Positions 1-7,727 of a stretch of DNA of 64,000 nucleotides are shown piece by piece. Made by a program: the position numbers and the translations under genes. Origin of the DNA: UBA9732 sp963599445 (GTDB lineage: Bacteria > Spirochaetota > Spirochaetia > Sphaerochaetales > Sphaerochaetaceae); assembly GCA_963599445.1 (NCBI GenBank), contig CAVBWZ010000010.1, positions 1 to 64,000 on the forward strand. The letters run 5' to 3'. Position 1 is the first letter of the stretch. The number at the start of each line of letters is the position of its first letter. The notes beneath the pieces are model-generated. The model made no database searches and was not told the DNA's origin. It saw only the letters and a list, made by a program, of their open reading frames with translations.

Positions 1-212
1 TGTCCAGCACGCATTCGTCCAGCCTCTCGACGAACTCGTTGCCGCTGTCCTTGCCAGTACCTATGGATTCGATTCCTCCGTTGAGGTATTCGAAGAACGC
101 GTCCATGTCCGTACCCAAGTCTCCAACGGAACCCTTGGTGTTCAGGAACATGATACAGCGGCCGTCGCCAAGCGGCAAGCTCTTGTCCTCCTCGCACATG
201 GCGTCGTTCTCA
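1..212 (-). pseudogene. Rpn-family nuclease fragment, broken
   Basis: This segment is homologous, on the minus strand, to the two full Rpn genes at 1535-2413 and 22709-23575. It starts outside the window. At about 197-199 it jumps from the middle of the gene to the codons near the N-terminus, so about 390 bp are deleted internally. At about 212 the homology stops abruptly and reverse transcriptase leader sequence begins. It cannot encode a functional nuclease. The plus-strand reading frame that runs through it into the reverse transcriptase is antisense to Rpn and is not a believable N-terminal extension. Confidence 0.85.
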
Positions 213-225
213 AGAGGGTATACAA

Positions 226-254
226 TTGATATTGGTATGTTTGTGTTGTACAAT
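226..254 (+). promoter_or_regulatory. sigma70-type promoter of the reverse transcriptase
   Basis: TTGATA (226-231), a 17-base spacer and TACAAT (249-254) lie 24 bases before the chosen ATG at 279. A homologous promoter precedes the reverse transcriptase stump at 2552-2580, which supports the assignment. Confidence 0.6.
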
Positions 255-278
255 CGACTTGGTTGGATGGGTGGAGCA

Positions 279-1487
279 ATGGACTGTATTTTGGATGACT
301 ATAGAAACGGGCAGCTGTACCTTGTTCCTCCTGTGCCCATAACGGAAGAGGAGCTTTTCACTGCATACTTCGGTTGTTTGAAGCACAAGAGGCATTCCAA
401 AGCGGCTCTGGAGTTCGAATTGGATTTGGAGCACAACCTCTTTTGGCTTTTGGATGAAATCAATTCATTTTCCTACAGACCAAGTCCATATTCCGTCTTC
501 ATAATCGACAAACCCGTAAAAAGAGAGGTGTTTGCAGCGTCGTTCAGGGACAGAATCGTACATCACCTCGTAGTCAATGCCATCAATCCATTCATTGAGA
601 AACGCCTCATATACGACTGCTATGCGAACAGAAAAGGCAAGGGCACCCATTTTGGAATAGAAAGGCTTCGCCATTTCATGGCATCGAGTACGGACAACTG
701 GAGGAAGGAGGCATGGCTCCTCAAATTGGATATAAAGGGCTTCTTTATGTCCATGGACAAGGCCATTCTTTGGAGAAAGCTCAAGAATCACCTTCTTTCC
801 GTATACCCTTATGGAAACCTTCCAATCATCATGTATCTGTTGGAGAGCATCATGTTCACTGACCCTACGCAAGGATGCCGCTTTCGCTCTCCTTCTTCCA
901 AATGGAATGGCTTGGATCCTTCAAAAAGCCTGTTCGTAGCAGAAAAGGGTTTTGGTTTGCCAATAGGCAACCTTACAAGTCAGATCATGGCCAACTTCTA
1001 TATGTCGTACCTTGACCACTTCGTGAAGCATGACCTTGGTATTGAAATGTATGGACGGTACGTAGATGATTTCTTTCTAATCCACACGGACAAGTCGTAT
1101 CTAAAGGAGTGTCTGCATGGCATCGTGCGGTTTTTGGACGAAGAACTGCATCTTGGGCTCAATCCCCAAAAGGTATGCCTCCAGCCTGTAAGTCACGGAT
1201 CCAAGTTCCTTGGTGTCTTGGTGGAACCTGGTCACATGAACGTTGCAAGGCGCACTGTATCGAACTTCAAGGGAGCCATTGACTCGACGAACTCCATGGT
1301 AAAAGACCACAGGCAAAGCAAGATGGAAATCCAAAGAAGCATTGCTTCGATCAACTCTTATCTTGGGCTTCTGTCTCATTTCAATACGTTTTCCATGAGG
1401 GATGGTGAAATGGACAGGTTGGACGCTCGTTTTGCAAAGAGAGTTGAAAAGGACTCAAATGTAAGGAAAATCACATTCATCTGTTGA
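279..1487 (+). CDS. DGR-type reverse transcriptase (orphan)
   Basis: This is an RNA-directed DNA polymerase of 402 aa. Visible RT motifs are the FRDRIVHH block (residues 89-96), the RKGKGTH block (118-124), the catalytic Asp of LKLDIKGFF (151), IGNLTSQ (229-235) and YVDD (261-264). The IGxxxSQ form of motif 4 together with FRDR and RKGKGTH is typical of diversity-generating retroelement reverse transcriptases, not of group II intron or retron enzymes. The start at 279 is chosen because a purine-rich GGTGGAG lies just before it, a promoter lies upstream, and a duplicated copy at 2605 starts at the same codon. The longer frame from 39 runs through an antisense Rpn relic. I found no template repeat, variable repeat or avd gene, so either the target is elsewhere or this is a DGR-like enzyme with another role. 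Confidence 0.85.
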   Translation: MDCILDDYRNGQLYLVPPVPITEEELFTAYFGCLKHKRHSKAALEFELDLEHNLFWLLDEINSFSYRPSPYSVFIIDKPVKREVFAASFRDRIVHHLVVNAINPFIEKRLIYDCYANRKGKGTHFGIERLRHFMASSTDNWRKEAWLLKLDIKGFFMSMDKAILWRKLKNHLLSVYPYGNLPIIMYLLESIMFTDPTQGCRFRSPSSKWNGLDPSKSLFVAEKGFGLPIGNLTSQIMANFYMSYLDHFVKHDLGIEMYGRYVDDFFLIHTDKSYLKECLHGIVRFLDEELHLGLNPQKVCLQPVSHGSKFLGVLVEPGHMNVARRTVSNFKGAIDSTNSMVKDHRQSKMEIQRSIASINSYLGLLSHFNTFSMRDGEMDRLDARFAKRVEKDSNVRKITFIC

Positions 1488-1495
1488 TCAAGACA

Positions 1496-1522
1496 GGGCG
1501 GAGTAGGGTAGCCTCTCCGCCC
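1496..1522. terminator. hairpin between convergent RT and Rpn genes
   Basis: GGGCGGAG (1496-1503) pairs with CTCCGCCC (1515-1522). A related, longer hairpin follows the other Rpn copy at 22666-22700. There is no long T-run, so it may act on both strands or only stabilise the 3' ends. Confidence 0.5.
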
Positions 1523-1534
1523 GTTCTGTATTCG

Positions 1535-2413
1535 TTACTGAATTCTATTGGCTTCCTCGACGCTCAGGTTCGCGGCCCTGGCTATGACTTCAATTGGAAC
1601 ACCTTGTTCCTTGAAGCTCTTGACCATTCGAGTTATGGCGTTGGCTTCGCCCTCGGCTCTTCCGATGGAGATTCCCTTTGCTTCGCCTTCCTTGTACTTT
1701 TCAATGAGGTTCAGTTCGTATTTCATATAGCCCTGCCTCCAGTCCTCGTCCCCGTTTATGTCCAGCACGCATTCGTCCAGCCTCTCGACGAACTCGTTGC
1801 CGCTGTCCTTGCCCGTACCTATGGATTCGATCCCTCCGTTGAGGTATCCGAAGAACGCATCCAGATTCGTGCTCAGGTCTCCAACGGAGCCCTTGGTGTT
1901 CAGGAACATGATACAGCGGCCGTCGCCAAGCGGCAAGCCCCCGTCCTCTTCGCAAATGGAGCGGAACGTATACTTCGTCAGACCCTTATGGAAAGGGTCG
2001 AACATGCATATGAATATCACATAGCTGTCCTTGAGCTGTTCGTACTCAAGCCCCTTGTCCAGCATGTTCGCATCCATCATTGACGAGTACATACGAGACC
2101 TCTTCGCAAGGTTCCAGCGTTTGACCTTCTGTATCTCTATGTCGTAGACGGTGTCACCGTCCTCGAAGTATACATCAAGACGAATGCTCTTGTTCCCCGG
2201 ATTGAACGCCATGTACTTCTGTGCCTCAGGGGAGAGGCCGTCCTCGTAGACTATGTCCCTTATGCGTCTGCCTTCGAATATGGTCTCGAGCAGACCAATG
2301 CACAGGTCCTTGCGCCGCATGACCTCGGCGAACATGGCGTCGTTCTCAAGCGGGATGTCCCTTCTGTCCCTTCTTCCGAAAACCCTTTGCGAACCGTTGT
2401 GTTTCTTAACCAT
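1535..2413 (-). CDS. Rpn-family PD-(D/E)XK nuclease/putative transposase
   Basis: This 292 aa protein belongs to the Rpn (recombination-promoting nuclease) / PDDEXK_2 transposase family. The likely catalytic residues are D80 in IRLDVYFEDG and E93 and Q95 in DIEIQK, a D...ExQ variant of the nuclease core. The start is supported by GGAGG eight bases upstream. The C-terminal region (about 235-275) is a charged, Gly/Ala-rich helical segment that differs most between copies, as is common in this family. It is one of three related sequences in the window. A 334-bp stretch (1704-2037) is identical to the copy at 22866-23199. Family members promote recA-independent recombination in E. coli; the role here is inferred. 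Confidence 0.88.
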   Translation of the reverse strand: MVKKHNGSQRVFGRRDRRDIPLENDAMFAEVMRRKDLCIGLLETIFEGRRIRDIVYEDGLSPEAQKYMAFNPGNKSIRLDVYFEDGDTVYDIEIQKVKRWNLAKRSRMYSSMMDANMLDKGLEYEQLKDSYVIFICMFDPFHKGLTKYTFRSICEEDGGLPLGDGRCIMFLNTKGSVGDLSTNLDAFFGYLNGGIESIGTGKDSGNEFVERLDECVLDINGDEDWRQGYMKYELNLIEKYKEGEAKGISIGRAEGEANAITRMVKSFKEQGVPIEVIARAANLSVEEANRIQ

Positions 2414-2551
2414 GGAAACACCTCCTGAAAAGTAACGTTGGAAGCTCCCAGGAGCCCTTCATATTACTAATTCCAAGAAACCTGAGGTTTTCATTCTCGC
2501 TTTTCGGAAGATTTTTGAAAGCTTTTATGTAATCTATTAATATGTAAGCAA

Positions 2552-2694
2552 TTGAATGTTGGTCGTTTTAGGTATACAATTGTCTCGATTGGAGGGGTGG
2601 AACAATGGACTGTACTTTGATTGACTATAGAAACGTGCAGCTGTATCTTGTCCCTCCTCCTGTTCCATTATTCGAGATTTTATTATTCCATTGA
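2552..2694 (+). pseudogene. promoter and 5' stump of a second reverse transcriptase gene
   Basis: TTGAAT (2552-2557), 17 bases, TACAAT (2575-2580), then GGAGGGG and ATG at 2605 encode a start closely matching the reverse transcriptase at 279 (MDC, L, DYRN, QLYLVPP conserved). About 85 bases before and within the start align with 12 substitutions, mostly transitions. After about 20 codons the similarity ends, and the frame stops near 2694. This is the remnant of a deleted reverse transcriptase copy. Confidence 0.75.
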
Positions 2695-2731
2695 AATGTT
2701 GATTGTTTTATCAGTAAACATTTCAATGGAA
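2686..2731. repeat. perfect 15-bp inverted repeat upstream of an AAA ATPase gene
   Basis: TTCCATTGAAATGTT (2686-2700) and AACATTTCAATGGAA (2717-2731) form a perfect inverted repeat with a 16-base loop. A second pair, CATTGAAAA (2767-2775) and TTTTCAATG (2798-2806), repeats the core just before the ATPase start. Together they give four copies of a CATTGAAA motif in 120 bases. An operator cluster or a DNA-binding site of the ATPase itself are both possible. Confidence 0.7.
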
Positions 2732-2817
2732 CTATCGATTTTTTTCAAGCGTTGATATACACTGTTCATTGAAAAGTAGTACGATAATACATGTAAGTTT
2801 TCAATGGAGATTGCGAC

Positions 2818-4119
2818 ATGGAAATAAAAAGGGACCGCTACTTGAAGAAAATCATCTCCTTTATGTGGGATGGACAGGTGAAGGTGATTACCGGTATTCG
2901 AAGATGCGGCAAGTCATATCTGCTTTTCAAGTTGTTCAAGAGCTACCTTCTTGAGGAGGGTGTTGCAGAAGACCATATTCTGTCATTTGAATTGGATCTG
3001 GCCAAGGATATCCGCTATCGCAATCCTTTGGAGCTTGCATCTCATGTCCGTGGAATCGTAGAACACAGCACAGAACAGTACTACCTCTTCGTGGATGAAA
3101 TACAGATGTCTGACGAAGTTCCCAATCCCTATAATCCAGATGGAAGAAAAATAACCTTCTATGACGCACTCAATGATTTGAGGTCCCTTTCAAATCTGGA
3201 CATCTATGTGACCGGTAGCAACTCAAAGATGTTGTCGTCAGATATTCTGACCCAGTTTAGGGGCCGTAGTGATGAGATTCGAGTGCATCCACTTTCATTT
3301 GCGGAGTATTATTCGGTTGTTGGAGGGGATAAGCAGGAAGCGTTCGACGACTTTGCCTTTTATGGTGGTATGCCTATGATTCTTTCTAGACCTAATGATG
3401 CCTCTAAGATGGCTTACCTGAAATCTCTTTTTTCTGAGGTCTATCTAAGGGACATTGTAGAGCGGAAGAAAATCAAACGTGAAGATGTTCTGTCATCTAT
3501 ACTTGACTTACTGTGTTCCTCTGTAGGTTCTCTTACAAATCCAACGAAGGTTGCAGATTCCATCAACACCATGCAGAAACGCAGTGGTGAAAACGTGGTT
3601 GCTTTGAATACTGTAAAGGCTTATATGGATTACCTAGCGGACTCGTTCCTCTTTACCGAGTGCAAGCGCTGGGATGTCAAAGGCAAGCGCTATTTCGATT
3701 ATCCCAACAAATATTACTGCGAGGATATTGGACTGAGAAATGCACGTATAGGATTCCGTCAACAGGAGATGACGCATATCATGGAGAACATTGTTTTCAA
3801 TGAGCTTATGATTCGTGAATGCTCGGTTGATATTGGTATTGTATACAGCAGTGAGAAGAATACCAATGGAAGGAACGTTCAGGTTGCAAGGGAGATTGAC
3901 TTTATTGCAACATCTGGAGACAAGAAGACATATATCCAGTCTGCCTATGCTTTGGGGACTGAAGAGAAGGAAATCACAGAGAACAAGCCTTTCATGCTTA
4001 CAGGTGACTCATTTCCTAAAATAATCGTGCGCCATGACATACGAAAGCGTTGGTATGACGACAATGGCATCCTCAACGTAGGAATCATAGACTTCCTGTT
4101 GGATGACACTCTCGTATAG
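2818..4119 (+). CDS. AAA ATPase with DUF4143-type C-terminal domain
   Basis: This 433 aa protein has an AAA_14-type ATPase in its first half: Walker A GIRRCGKS (26-33) and Walker B LFVDE (90-94), with a sensor-like TGSNS further on. The C-terminal half resembles DUF4143, which contains a restriction-nuclease-like fold (REIDFIA motif around residue 360). These proteins are common in gut bacteria and archaea; their function is unsettled. GGAG lies about 10 bases before the ATG. It is the first of three such ATPases in the window and, like the others, sits next to accessory DNA and behind its own repeats. Composition is more AT-rich than in the following secA region. Confidence 0.85.
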   Translation: MEIKRDRYLKKIISFMWDGQVKVITGIRRCGKSYLLFKLFKSYLLEEGVAEDHILSFELDLAKDIRYRNPLELASHVRGIVEHSTEQYYLFVDEIQMSDEVPNPYNPDGRKITFYDALNDLRSLSNLDIYVTGSNSKMLSSDILTQFRGRSDEIRVHPLSFAEYYSVVGGDKQEAFDDFAFYGGMPMILSRPNDASKMAYLKSLFSEVYLRDIVERKKIKREDVLSSILDLLCSSVGSLTNPTKVADSINTMQKRSGENVVALNTVKAYMDYLADSFLFTECKRWDVKGKRYFDYPNKYYCEDIGLRNARIGFRQQEMTHIMENIVFNELMIRECSVDIGIVYSSEKNTNGRNVQVAREIDFIATSGDKKTYIQSAYALGTEEKEITENKPFMLTGDSFPKIIVRHDIRKRWYDDNGILNVGIIDFLLDDTLV

Positions 4120-4149
4120 GTCAACATATAGGAGCGTAACAATAGGCTT

Positions 4150-4200
4150 TGTCGATTACGTTCGACAGAAACCGTAGAGATTTGTCGATTATGATCGACA
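4150..4200. repeat. two tandem palindromes, 33-bp spacing
   Basis: TGTCGA..TCGACA (4150-4155/4162-4167) and TGTCGAT..ATCGACA (4183-4189/4194-4200) are sequence-related hairpins with a repeat period of 33 bases. The second is followed by CTTTTTG and could terminate the ATPase transcript. The first lacks a T-run, so the pair may instead be a protein-binding site. Confidence 0.6.
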
Positions 4201-4260
4201 CTTTTTGCAATCTACCAAAAGACCCCAAGAGCCGTTTTGAATGAAGCTTGGAGAAACACC

Positions 4261-4286
4261 CCAAGGCTCAGCTTTCAGAGCCTTGG
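4261..4286. terminator. hairpin overlapping the secA stop codon
   Basis: CCAAGGCTC (4261-4269) pairs perfectly with GAGCCTTGG (4278-4286). On the minus strand the secA stop lies at the edge of the loop, so the last codons form one arm. The T-run after it is weak. Confidence 0.5.
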
Positions 4287-7048
4287 TTTCTACCGCAGCA
4301 GTTCTTGTACTTCTTGCCGCTGCCGCATGGGCATGGGTCGTTGCGTCCAACCTTTGGGGTGGAGCGCACAATCTGGATGGATGACTGTGCGTTTGCATTT
4401 GCTGAGCCGCGGGCCTGGACGGCCTGCCTTGCAGCCATGTTGGAGAACTGCGTGCTCTCGCCGTGAGACTCTACGGTCTTTCTAGCCTGCATTGGACGTG
4501 ATGGGTTGGCCTCCAGTCGTATCTGAACCCTTATTATCGTCTTTGCAACTGAGGATTTGATCTTGTCTATCATGGCATCGAAGATGTCGAATCCTTCAAG
4601 CTTGTACTCTGTAAGAGGGTTCTTCTGGGCATATGAACGAAGAGCCACTGAATCCCTAAGGTCCTCAAGCTCTTCAAGGTGGCTCTGCCATCTTGTGTCT
4701 ATCTGCCTAAGGTATATTTGCCTTATGAATTCGTTGAAGGACTCAGAACCAACGACAGCTACCTTGGCTTCAACATTGCTACGGACAAGGTCCTTTATCT
4801 TGGAAGCCAAAGCATCCTTGGACAGACCCTCGTCACCTGAAGCTGGTTCATAGTCGAAACCAATCCTGTCCATTAGGGTCTGGTGGAGTTCAACGACATT
4901 GTTGGAGTTCTTGGAATGACAGGCTTCGACAGCCTCATCCACGAACTCGAACGCAGCATTGAGAGCCCTTTCCACCATGTTTGGATCAAGGAGGATCTCG
5001 TCACGCTGGGAGTAGATGAAGTTCCTCTGTTCGTTGAGTACATCGTCGTACTCCAAAAGACGCTTTCTTATGTCAAAGTTCCTTTCCTCGACACGCTTCT
5101 GGGCGGACTCTATGACACGGCTTACCATGGAGTGCTCGATTGGCTCTCCTGTGTTCATGCCAAGACGACCCACCATTGCCTTGAGGTTGTCCTTTGCAAA
5201 GAGACGGAGTAGGGTATCGTCAAAGCTTACATAGAAACGCGAGACTCCTGGGTCTCCCTGACGACCGCTTCTTCCGCGTAGCTGGTTGTCTATACGCCTT
5301 GATTCATGGCGCTCCGTTCCAAGGATGTAGAGGCCACCAAGAGCCTTCACCTCTTCATATGCAGCCTTCCACTGTGCACGGGTCTTCTCCTTGGCGGCCT
5401 TGAACTCCTCTTCAGTGGCCTCTGTGCCGCAGAGCCTGCGGGCCAAGGCATCGGGGGAACCTCCAAGCTTTATGTCTGTTCCACGGCCTGCCATGTTCGT
5501 GGCAACCGTGACCGCACCCTTTGCGCCTGCATTTTCAATTATCAACGCCTCCCGTGCATGGTTCTTTGCGTTCAGAACCTCATGGGGAATTCCCATGCGC
5601 TTCAAAAGAGCCGATATGAGCTCTGATTTCTCTATGGACACCGTACCTACGAGGATAGGCTGCCCTGTTTCATGCACTCGTTTTATCTCATTGCAGATTG
5701 CCTGGTACTTGAACTGCTCGTTAAGGAACACCAGGTCGTCCTTGTCAACGCGCTGCACTGGAACGTGGGTTGGAATGACGACTACATCCAAATTGTAGAT
5801 GGATGCGAACTCAGGGGCCTCTGTGTCCGCAGTACCGGTCATGCCAGAGATCTTGTCGTACATCCTGAAGAAATTCTGGAACGTGATGGTTGCAAGTGTC
5901 TTGTTCTTGCCGTAGACCTTTATATGTTCCTTGGCCTCTATTGCCTGATGCAGGCCGTCGCTGTAGCGCCTGCCGTAAAGTATACGGCCTGTAAAATCAT
6001 CCACTATCTGGACTTGGTTGTCCTGGACTACATAGTCAGTGTCCTTGTGGTACAGGTGCTTTGCAACCATGGCCTGCGTCACGTAATGGATGTACTCGAA
6101 GTTCTCATCGTCGTAGAGGGAACCCGTTATGATGCCCATCCTCTGAAGCAGCTCTTCCATGTGGAGCATTCCCTGCTTGGTGAAGCTTATGCGACGGCTC
6201 TTTTCGTCAAGCATGTAGTCGCCCTCCGGTTCCAGCTTGGCACCGTCCTCAAAGCGTGCAAAGGCCGATATCGTTGGATACTCGCCAGTATCGGGATCCT
6301 TTTCGCATTCCTTGAAGTATGGGGTTATCTTCTCGGCGTTGATGGCTTGTTGGGTATCGTCGTCGGCTGGGCCTGAGATGATGAGTGGGGTGCGGGCCTC
6401 GTCTATGAGGATTGAGTCTATCTCGTCTATGATGCAGTAGTGGTGTTTTGGTTGGATCTTGTCCTGGTGGCGCAGCTTCATGTTGTCGCGTAGGTAGTCG
6501 AATCCAAACTCGTTGTTTGTGCCGTAGGTGACATCGCATTTGTATGCATCGCGGCGTCTTGCATTGTCCATGTTGGAGACGATGACTCCAACGGTGAGGC
6601 CAAGGAAGTTGTAGATTGGGCTCATCCATTGGGCGTCTCTCTGTGCAAGGTAATCGTTGACTGTGACAACGTGCACGCCTTTGCCTTCCAAGGCGTTGAG
6701 GTATGCCGCAGGTACGCTTGTTAGGGTCTTTCCTTCGCCTGTCTTCATTTCAAGGATCTTGCCTTGGTGGAGGACTATGGCTCCCATTATCTGAACGTCG
6801 TAGTGGCGCTCACCAAGGACCCTGTATGAAGCCTCCCTTACGAGTGCGTATGCCTCGGGAAGGATCTGGTCCAGTGTTTCGCCGTCTGAGAGCCTCTTCT
6901 TGAATGCTTCGGTCTGAGCGGGGAAGTCCTCGTCCTTGAGGCCCTTGGCCCATGAATCGTATGAATTCACCTTATCTACTATAGGACGCAGGGCCTTTAT
7001 GTCCTTGTCCTTCTTCGTTCCAAAAATCTTCGCCAAAAAATTCGCCAT
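4268..7048 (-). CDS. secA: preprotein translocase ATPase SecA
   Basis: SecA drives post-translational export through SecYEG. The 926 aa protein has Walker A in MKTGEGKT (101-108), the DEID box (208-211), the TGTAD region and a C-terminal SEC-C zinc motif CPCGSGKKYKNCC. The start at MANFLAKIFG is the normal SecA N-terminus; a longer frame to 7162 adds 38 atypical residues. No Shine-Dalgarno site precedes it. A good promoter ends six bases before the ATG, so the mRNA is probably leaderless. Confidence 0.97.
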   Translation of the reverse strand: MANFLAKIFGTKKDKDIKALRPIVDKVNSYDSWAKGLKDEDFPAQTEAFKKRLSDGETLDQILPEAYALVREASYRVLGERHYDVQIMGAIVLHQGKILEMKTGEGKTLTSVPAAYLNALEGKGVHVVTVNDYLAQRDAQWMSPIYNFLGLTVGVIVSNMDNARRRDAYKCDVTYGTNNEFGFDYLRDNMKLRHQDKIQPKHHYCIIDEIDSILIDEARTPLIISGPADDDTQQAINAEKITPYFKECEKDPDTGEYPTISAFARFEDGAKLEPEGDYMLDEKSRRISFTKQGMLHMEELLQRMGIITGSLYDDENFEYIHYVTQAMVAKHLYHKDTDYVVQDNQVQIVDDFTGRILYGRRYSDGLHQAIEAKEHIKVYGKNKTLATITFQNFFRMYDKISGMTGTADTEAPEFASIYNLDVVVIPTHVPVQRVDKDDLVFLNEQFKYQAICNEIKRVHETGQPILVGTVSIEKSELISALLKRMGIPHEVLNAKNHAREALIIENAGAKGAVTVATNMAGRGTDIKLGGSPDALARRLCGTEATEEEFKAAKEKTRAQWKAAYEEVKALGGLYILGTERHESRRIDNQLRGRSGRQGDPGVSRFYVSFDDTLLRLFAKDNLKAMVGRLGMNTGEPIEHSMVSRVIESAQKRVEERNFDIRKRLLEYDDVLNEQRNFIYSQRDEILLDPNMVERALNAAFEFVDEAVEACHSKNSNNVVELHQTLMDRIGFDYEPASGDEGLSKDALASKIKDLVRSNVEAKVAVVGSESFNEFIRQIYLRQIDTRWQSHLEELEDLRDSVALRSYAQKNPLTEYKLEGFDIFDAMIDKIKSSVAKTIIRVQIRLEANPSRPMQARKTVESHGESTQFSNMAARQAVQARGSANANAQSSIQIVRSTPKVGRNDPCPCGSGKKYKNCCGRNQGSES

Positions 7049-7054
7049 GCGTAC

Positions 7055-7083
7055 AGTATAACCAAAACAGCGGCGACTGGCAA
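7055..7083 (-). promoter_or_regulatory. secA promoter, leaderless geometry
   Basis: On the minus strand TTGCCA (7083-7078), a 17-base spacer and TATACT (7060-7055) are followed by six bases and the secA ATG. The transcription start would fall on or next to the start codon. Confidence 0.6.
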
Positions 7084-7127
7084 AGATAAACTGGCAAAGC
7101 CAAAGCGAATGCAAGGCAAAGGATTGG

Positions 7128-7156
7128 TTGTCAGATTGCCATTGATTCCTTATACT
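7128..7156 (+). promoter_or_regulatory. promoter of the cvpA-holB cluster
   Basis: TTGTCA (7128-7133), 17 bases, TATACT (7151-7156). It lies 29 bases before the cvpA ATG and diverges from the secA promoter. Confidence 0.65.
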
Positions 7157-7185
7157 GACCATACGTAAAGAGGAAACGGCAAACG

Positions 7186-7677
7186 ATGGGCGAGTATCTT
7201 AAGACTATCGACTATATAATCTTCGTCCTCCTCATGATTGGGGGGATATGGGGAGCCATAAAGGGCTTCATAGAAGAGATTTCGTCCAAGTTCGGGTACG
7301 TACTTGGATTTCTGTTGGCGGCAATGTTCACGAAGGCCCTGTCGAACGTTCTCATAGACCAGATGTCCTTCCCAAGATGGTTCGCCGCATTCATAGCGTA
7401 CTTCGTCATCTTCATGGCGGGATACTCCGTCATGAAAGGGCTTGGATCCGCTCTTGGAGGAATCTGCGAGACCGCCAACATAGCCGTTGTGGACAACCTG
7501 CTTGGTTTTGCACTTGGTGTGGTCGAGAGCATCCTTGTAATTGGAATACTGGAGATGCTCCTAAAGTACCAGAACCTTGTGGACATGGGGTCAACATTGG
7601 GCGAGAGCTTCTTCTCACAAAGGCTCATCCTTCCTCTTGTGGAGTGGTTCAAGACTCTTGTGGAAGGGATTGTCTGA
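7186..7677 (+). CDS. cvpA: CvpA family membrane protein
   Basis: This 163 aa inner-membrane protein has about four hydrophobic helices (roughly residues 8-25, 32-48, 65-85 and 100-120) and the Gly-rich IKGF..E segment typical of the CvpA/colicin V production family. The family affects envelope homeostasis in several bacteria, but its biochemical role is unclear. It is the first gene of a co-directional cluster with DNA replication and signalling genes. A weak AGAGGA lies upstream of the ATG. Confidence 0.88.
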   Translation: MGEYLKTIDYIIFVLLMIGGIWGAIKGFIEEISSKFGYVLGFLLAAMFTKALSNVLIDQMSFPRWFAAFIAYFVIFMAGYSVMKGLGSALGGICETANIAVVDNLLGFALGVVESILVIGILEMLLKYQNLVDMGSTLGESFFSQRLILPLVEWFKTLVEGIV

Positions 7678-7727
7678 GCCCGCCATGGCAGAAGAAATTG
7701 TAGAAGGAATATCAAAAGGGGACGACG

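Noticed and set aside
39..278. N-terminal extension of the reverse transcriptase
   Set aside because: It is the antisense of an Rpn fragment; the promoter, ribosome site and duplicated stump all support the start at 279.
1484..2083. Plus-strand frame of 199 codons
   Set aside because: Antisense shadow of the Rpn gene; the same shadow appears over the other copy at 22778-23554.
220..2665. The repeated segments at 220-330 and 2552-2665 as a DGR template/variable repeat pair
   Set aside because: The differences are mostly transitions and not focused on adenines, and both copies cover a promoter and gene start, not the 3' end of a target gene.
5672..6376. Plus-strand frame of 234 codons
   Set aside because: Antisense shadow of secA, with no start signal.
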